9,472 nt of DNA from Candidatus Aerophobota bacterium (GTDB lineage Bacteria > Chlamydiota > Chlamydiia > Chlamydiales > GCA-2402025). Made by a program: the position numbers and the translations under genes. The stretch covers positions 3,172 to 12,643 of the forward strand of contig NVUU01000009.1 in NCBI GenBank assembly GCA_002402025.1, written 5' to 3'. Positions 6,033 through 9,472 of the stretch are shown here, piece by piece (positions within the stretch are counted from its first letter, which is position 1; each line of letters starts with the position of its first letter). The notes under the pieces were generated by a model. The model saw only the letters and a program-made list of their open reading frames with translations. It was not told where the DNA came from and ran no database searches.

Positions 6033-7433
6033 ATGGCATCTAGATTAAACAGAGTGACCGAAAATGTCACAAATCACTATGCGCATCAATGCCGCGCTAT
6101 GGATGAGACCTACCAAGGGGTAAAAGATTACTTCCGCCCAATGGTAAATAAGGCCTTAGAAACTAGTGCACATGTATATTCTATAGCAAATAATAGAGCG
6201 CAAGACATTTTGAAACTTGCCTTTGTGGGTACGGCTCTCTATTTAACATACCAGTCTACACCAGATGTTGTCCTAAGGATCCCCTATTTGATGTGTCTTA
6301 TTCCAGACAGTCTTATTTATCTTCCAAATATTACAACAGTATATGCTACGATAAAAGCCGCGCAGTATGCCTTTTCAAGAGAGCTTTATCAAAATCCAGC
6401 TAAAGAACTAGACACGATAATTGACTCGTATAGATCACTACTGTCAGAAGAAAACCTACTCGTAAATCATGAAGAAAACAAAATCTCTCTGAAATATTTT
6501 GAAAATCTTACAAAGGCTATAGTAAGTAAAGATGTAAAAAAGCTCTTCAACTGGTCGAGTATCACTGGTGAGAACAAAAGAGTCTTTAATGACTTCACCG
6601 CCTGTCTAAAGAAAGATAAAGAAAATGCTGTAGATGGTGTTTGCAAAATTTCAAGTGAAACAAGGCACGCTGCTGAAGCTGTGATAACAAAACTCTCAAG
6701 CCTTAAAAATGAAAGAGCAGGGATAAGAACAAATACGTATCAAGAGAAAAGCCATCACCCTCATCTAAATAGCATCGTGAGATCCCTAAATAAAGTTAAT
6801 AACTCTCTTCTAAGTGGCAATGGTTGTACAAACTCTACAAGGGAACTTACAGATGTACTTGATCAGTATACTCAAAATTTCGAAACAATCATTCCAAAAG
6901 CAAAAGATCCAAAAGAGATACAAGCAAACCTCTTGAAACTTCAAGAAGCGCTTGCGAGCTATACTTCTACTCCAAAAGCTTTAAGAAACAAATTACCAAA
7001 CTCGCTTAGAAAAAAAGATCTTCTTTCTATGATGGGAACAATCTTAAAAGCAGTCTATCCGCATCTTTCAAAAACTTCTGATGAAAAAGCCGTTATTGAA
7101 GAGCTACTTGATCTAGATTTTCAGGCAAATAAAGCACTGATAAAATCGTCTGATTCTAGTGTGGAACCAGTGGACTTCGCAAAAGAGTGCCTAAGGCACT
7201 ATGGCGCCGCAGAATCGGTTTCTACTGAAGCGCTGGCATTTACTATGCAAAAGCTCGAAGATGTCGGGGAAGGCTTTCAAAAAGCCTTTTTAATGCAGCT
7301 TGCGAAAGATCATCGGAAATCTCGTAGATCTTCCTCAGTAAAAACTAAAACTGCATGGTCTAAAGCGAATCTTTTTAAGCTTGAATGGAGTAAAGTAAAT
7401 AAATCTTTTGAATCCACTCTCTCGAGTCTGTAA
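6033..7433 (+). CDS. Unrecognised 466-aa protein with a bilobed hydrophobic segment; paralogue of the next gene
   Basis: No named family is recognised. Residues 58-74 (ILKLAFVGTALYLTYQ) and about 79-104 (VVLRIPYLMCLIP through YLPNITTVYATIK) form two hydrophobic lobes with a short gap and no signal peptide. That is the shape of chlamydial inclusion-membrane (Inc) proteins, which are type III secreted. The remaining ~350 residues are polar and probably helical, ending in a basic patch (DHRKSRRSSS, 426-435). From about residue 120 onward it resembles the protein encoded from 7626. Examples are NK-x2-L and LFN (149-173), SSETRHAAEAVITKLSSLK (207-225), PKALRN (314-319) and EGFQKAF (413-419). The ribosome site is poor (AGGA only 2 nt before ATG), but an extended -10 promoter lies just upstream. 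An Inc-like membrane effector is my inference; function is unknown. Confidence 0.85.
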   Translation: MASRLNRVTENVTNHYAHQCRAMDETYQGVKDYFRPMVNKALETSAHVYSIANNRAQDILKLAFVGTALYLTYQSTPDVVLRIPYLMCLIPDSLIYLPNITTVYATIKAAQYAFSRELYQNPAKELDTIIDSYRSLLSEENLLVNHEENKISLKYFENLTKAIVSKDVKKLFNWSSITGENKRVFNDFTACLKKDKENAVDGVCKISSETRHAAEAVITKLSSLKNERAGIRTNTYQEKSHHPHLNSIVRSLNKVNNSLLSGNGCTNSTRELTDVLDQYTQNFETIIPKAKDPKEIQANLLKLQEALASYTSTPKALRNKLPNSLRKKDLLSMMGTILKAVYPHLSKTSDEKAVIEELLDLDFQANKALIKSSDSSVEPVDFAKECLRHYGAAESVSTEALAFTMQKLEDVGEGFQKAFLMQLAKDHRKSRRSSSVKTKTAWSKANLFKLEWSKVNKSFESTLSSL

Positions 7434-7448
7434 TACTCGATTTATATA
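7422..7448 (+). terminator. Weak hairpin at the stop codon of the 466-aa gene
   Basis: TCGAGT (7422-7427) and ACTCGA (7435-7440) form a perfect 6-bp stem with a 7-nt loop that contains the TAA stop. It is followed by an AT-rich, interrupted T stretch (TTTATATATT). The stem is short and the T-run broken, so termination would be modest at best. Confidence 0.3.
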
Positions 7449-7560
7449 TTATTTATTTTAAATATAACCATAACTATATAATAATTTTTACATTCGTAAT
7501 ATTTAAAATTTTACCACACTATAACTACTTAATTATATACTAATTATTAGCATTGCCTTA

Positions 7561-7589
7561 TTTAACTAATTCACAAATAATGTTATAAT
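7561..7589 (+). promoter_or_regulatory. Extended -10 promoter for the gene at 7626
   Basis: TATAAT (7584-7589) is preceded by TGT, a perfect extended -10, with a weak -35 (TTTAAC, 7561-7566) 17 bp upstream. The predicted start near 7596 leaves a leader of about 30 nt. Its own promoter implies the two paralogous genes are separate transcription units despite the same orientation. The rest of the 192-bp gap is very AT-rich and holds nothing else I can name. Confidence 0.55.
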
Positions 7590-7625
7590 TACTTTCAAAA
7601 TTAACAGAAATTTGATGGATGTCTT

Positions 7626-9472
7626 ATGACGAGCTCCCTAGGGAACCTGCTTACAAGAGCTAAGGATTATGTATATTCTTATACAGACGCCTCCCCAACA
7701 GTTACTAAAGCCCGTGATACTGCTCATACTCTGAAGCAGCTAAGCAGCTATGTCTATAATGGTGGCCCAATAGACACACTATTTCATGACGCAGAAGAGC
7801 CTATTTCAGACATTATTGGGATCCTCACTCATTTGACAAATAGTGAAAAAGTATTTGAAAGCGGCGATAGCGCAGAAACTCCCCTACATGACTGGAATAA
7901 AGCAACACTTCATGACTACATAAGACTTATCGAAGAGCTTCCAGGAAAGAGAGCTCGCGAACTTTTCAACACATCAACCCTTAAAACAACAGATCATTAC
8001 AAAGCATTTGAAACACTAGCTAAGGCCTTAAAAGCTGAAATTAGTGCCCATGTGCAACTGCTTGATATCGATGAAGCAGTCGAATTAAAGCTAACAAGCC
8101 AGACAAGAGAAGCTGCGCAAAAACTAATCGGAACACTGAACACACTTAAAACCGCCAATGCAGGCTTTCTCACAACAACAAGACACAGCTCGAAAGCTCA
8201 CTCTGATTTATACACTCTTGCTGAAAATTTAAATACACTTCAAGAAAGCCTCATGATCAAAGATGATCGCGCTATCTTAGATGCATCAACAGATCTTATA
8301 GAGACCTATAGCAGAATCGGAAAACATGAAGCAGAGGTGCTTCAAGGAAAAACTCTACCTTCAAGAGACAAATCTAAGATTTCTAAACTTCTTGTCGGAC
8401 TGCAAGCATTTAAAAAGCTTCCAGAAGCCCTGAGATCCGATAATCGTTTTAAACCAAGCTACGAATCCATTATAGCTGATCTTGGGAAAACCGCTGAAGT
8501 TTTTGCACCATACATCTCCAAGCAAGAAGGCGCTCTCACAAAGTCAATGAACCTTGTTGTGACAAAGGCAAAAAGTTACGCGGAAGATAACGTTCCTTTC
8601 TTAAGAAAGGCAAAAAAAACTCCTCAAAAAGATGTAACAACACCATTTCATACTTTAGAGGCTGCAATAGATGGTTATCTCTTCAAAATGCAAGGCAGAG
8701 TTAATGTAGACAAACTTCTTAATGAACTACTTGATGATTGTGAAAGCATAAGAGAAGGGTTCAGAGGTGCCTTCTTTGATGAGGTTGCAAAAGTAAAACC
8801 TGGAAGAAAAAAAAGGTCTGCTCTTGATCACACATACGCAAAAGAAAATGCTTTTGACTCCAAGCAAGTCCTGCAAGGAGCTTTTAATGTAGCTCTTGAG
8901 GTTACCCAGGAAACTGAGAGTGGTGATGAGCTAGAGGCTGATGAAATTCTCTTAGACCTTAAAGCGAAAAGCACCCTTGTAAATAGAAAAGCGGCTGAGG
9001 CAAAAGCGCAAAGTGAGCAAAACAAAGACGGTAACATCCTTGTAAAGTACGCAAATGATGCCTTTAACTATATTTCTACATTTAAAGCCTCAATACCTGC
9101 TGCTGCACTTTCTGTTTTCGGAAAAACCTTTTTAAGTTTTTTAGAAAATAAACTTCTTGAAAGTGCGATACAGTCCCAGGGCGATGCGGAAAAGAAAATC
9201 TTAAGAGAAATCTTTGATAAAACAAAAGTAGAGCTTCTTAAAGCTATGAAATCTACTAAAGTAGATGACTACCTTAAGGCTTTTGCAACCTTTAAAGAGT
9301 ATTACTCAAAGCAGCAATTTGTATTAGATGCTTTTGTTTTGCCAGCTTTATTTGATACGGAAGTAGAGGAAGTAGAAAGTCCACATGAAGCATTAAAATC
9401 CTTAAGAAAAGACTTTCAGAGAACCACTCGAAAAGAAACGGAGCAAACCAACTGGACACTCAAACTTGAAAC
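7626..9472 (+). CDS. Unrecognised large protein, 3' partial (at least 615 aa); paralogue of the preceding gene with a C-terminal extension
   Basis: The frame is open from ATG 7626 to the window end, so the C-terminus is missing. GATGGA, 6 nt before the ATG, is a fair ribosome site; the ATGs at 7615 and 7619 open frames that stop quickly. No family is recognised. Residues ~48-425 resemble the 466-aa protein. The clearest block, residues 158-210 here against 208-260 there, aligns without gaps with about 19 identities by eye (TSQTREAAQKLIGTLNTLK). Other shared pieces are NKATL...LFN (91-115), PEALRS (266-271) and EGFRGAF (377-383) followed by a basic cluster (GRKKRS, 393-398). It lacks the hydrophobic pair of its paralogue; beyond ~430 it continues with new sequence including an apolar stretch (SIPAAALSVFGKTFLSFL, about 489-506). 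It looks soluble and largely helical. Effector or structural roles are both open. Confidence 0.85.
   Translation, partial: MTSSLGNLLTRAKDYVYSYTDASPTVTKARDTAHTLKQLSSYVYNGGPIDTLFHDAEEPISDIIGILTHLTNSEKVFESGDSAETPLHDWNKATLHDYIRLIEELPGKRARELFNTSTLKTTDHYKAFETLAKALKAEISAHVQLLDIDEAVELKLTSQTREAAQKLIGTLNTLKTANAGFLTTTRHSSKAHSDLYTLAENLNTLQESLMIKDDRAILDASTDLIETYSRIGKHEAEVLQGKTLPSRDKSKISKLLVGLQAFKKLPEALRSDNRFKPSYESIIADLGKTAEVFAPYISKQEGALTKSMNLVVTKAKSYAEDNVPFLRKAKKTPQKDVTTPFHTLEAAIDGYLFKMQGRVNVDKLLNELLDDCESIREGFRGAFFDEVAKVKPGRKKRSALDHTYAKENAFDSKQVLQGAFNVALEVTQETESGDELEADEILLDLKAKSTLVNRKAAEAKAQSEQNKDGNILVKYANDAFNYISTFKASIPAAALSVFGKTFLSFLENKLLESAIQSQGDAEKKILREIFDKTKVELLKAMKSTKVDDYLKAFATFKEYYSKQQFVLDAFVLPALFDTEVEEVESPHEALKSLRKDFQRTTRKETEQTNWTLKLE

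Noticed and set aside
7539..7550. ACTAATTATTA shared with 3738-3748, and AATTATTAG shared with 5980-5988, near three promoters
   Set aside because: The distances to the promoters differ and the surrounding DNA is extremely AT-rich, so such matches are expected by chance.
8828..9037. Minus-strand open frame of 69 codons, rich in Ser/Phe/Leu
   Set aside because: It is antisense to the long open frame from 7626, whose similarity to the preceding gene shows which strand is coding.

Overview
The window looks like a piece of chromosome from a member of the phylum Chlamydiae, most likely an environmental ('Chlamydia-like') lineage. The main clue is uvrA: the sequence opens with the C-terminal tail of one UvrA unit running in frame into a complete second unit, the double-length tandem UvrA known from chlamydiae. 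Moderate A+T content, very AT-rich spacers, a cysteine-containing beta-barrel outer membrane protein and a protein with a paired hydrophobic segment like inclusion-membrane proteins all fit. Genus cannot be told from the sequence alone.

Layout. 1-2930 (+): the second half of the tandem uvrA, broken by an apparent one-base frameshift near 1431. 2950-3676 (-): two small, highly charged, unrecognised genes 10 bp apart that look like diverged copies of each other. 3677-3944: an AT-rich spacer. 3945-4040 (+): a compact SRP (4.5S-type) RNA ending directly in a T-run terminator. 4051-5127 (-): an outer membrane beta-barrel protein whose stop codon lies two bases from that T-run. 5198-5845 (-): mazG, with a second domain that has lost its metal ligands. 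5846-6032: a divergent intergenic region with a perfect 19-bp palindrome and a strong extended -10 promoter. 6033-7433 (+) and 7626 to the window end (+): two large unrecognised proteins that are tandem paralogues; the first carries a bilobed hydrophobic segment, the second lacks it but has a C-terminal extension.

How the parts relate. uvrA (nucleotide excision repair), mazG (NTP pool sanitation) and the SRP RNA (membrane targeting) are housekeeping genes. Between and beside them sit two lineage-specific paralogue pairs of unknown function. Three of the apparent transcription units (the small-gene pair and each large gene) share the promoter core ATGnTATAATT, which suggests similar expression. 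My best reading is that the paralogue families are candidate host-interaction proteins; that is inference, not shown by the sequence.
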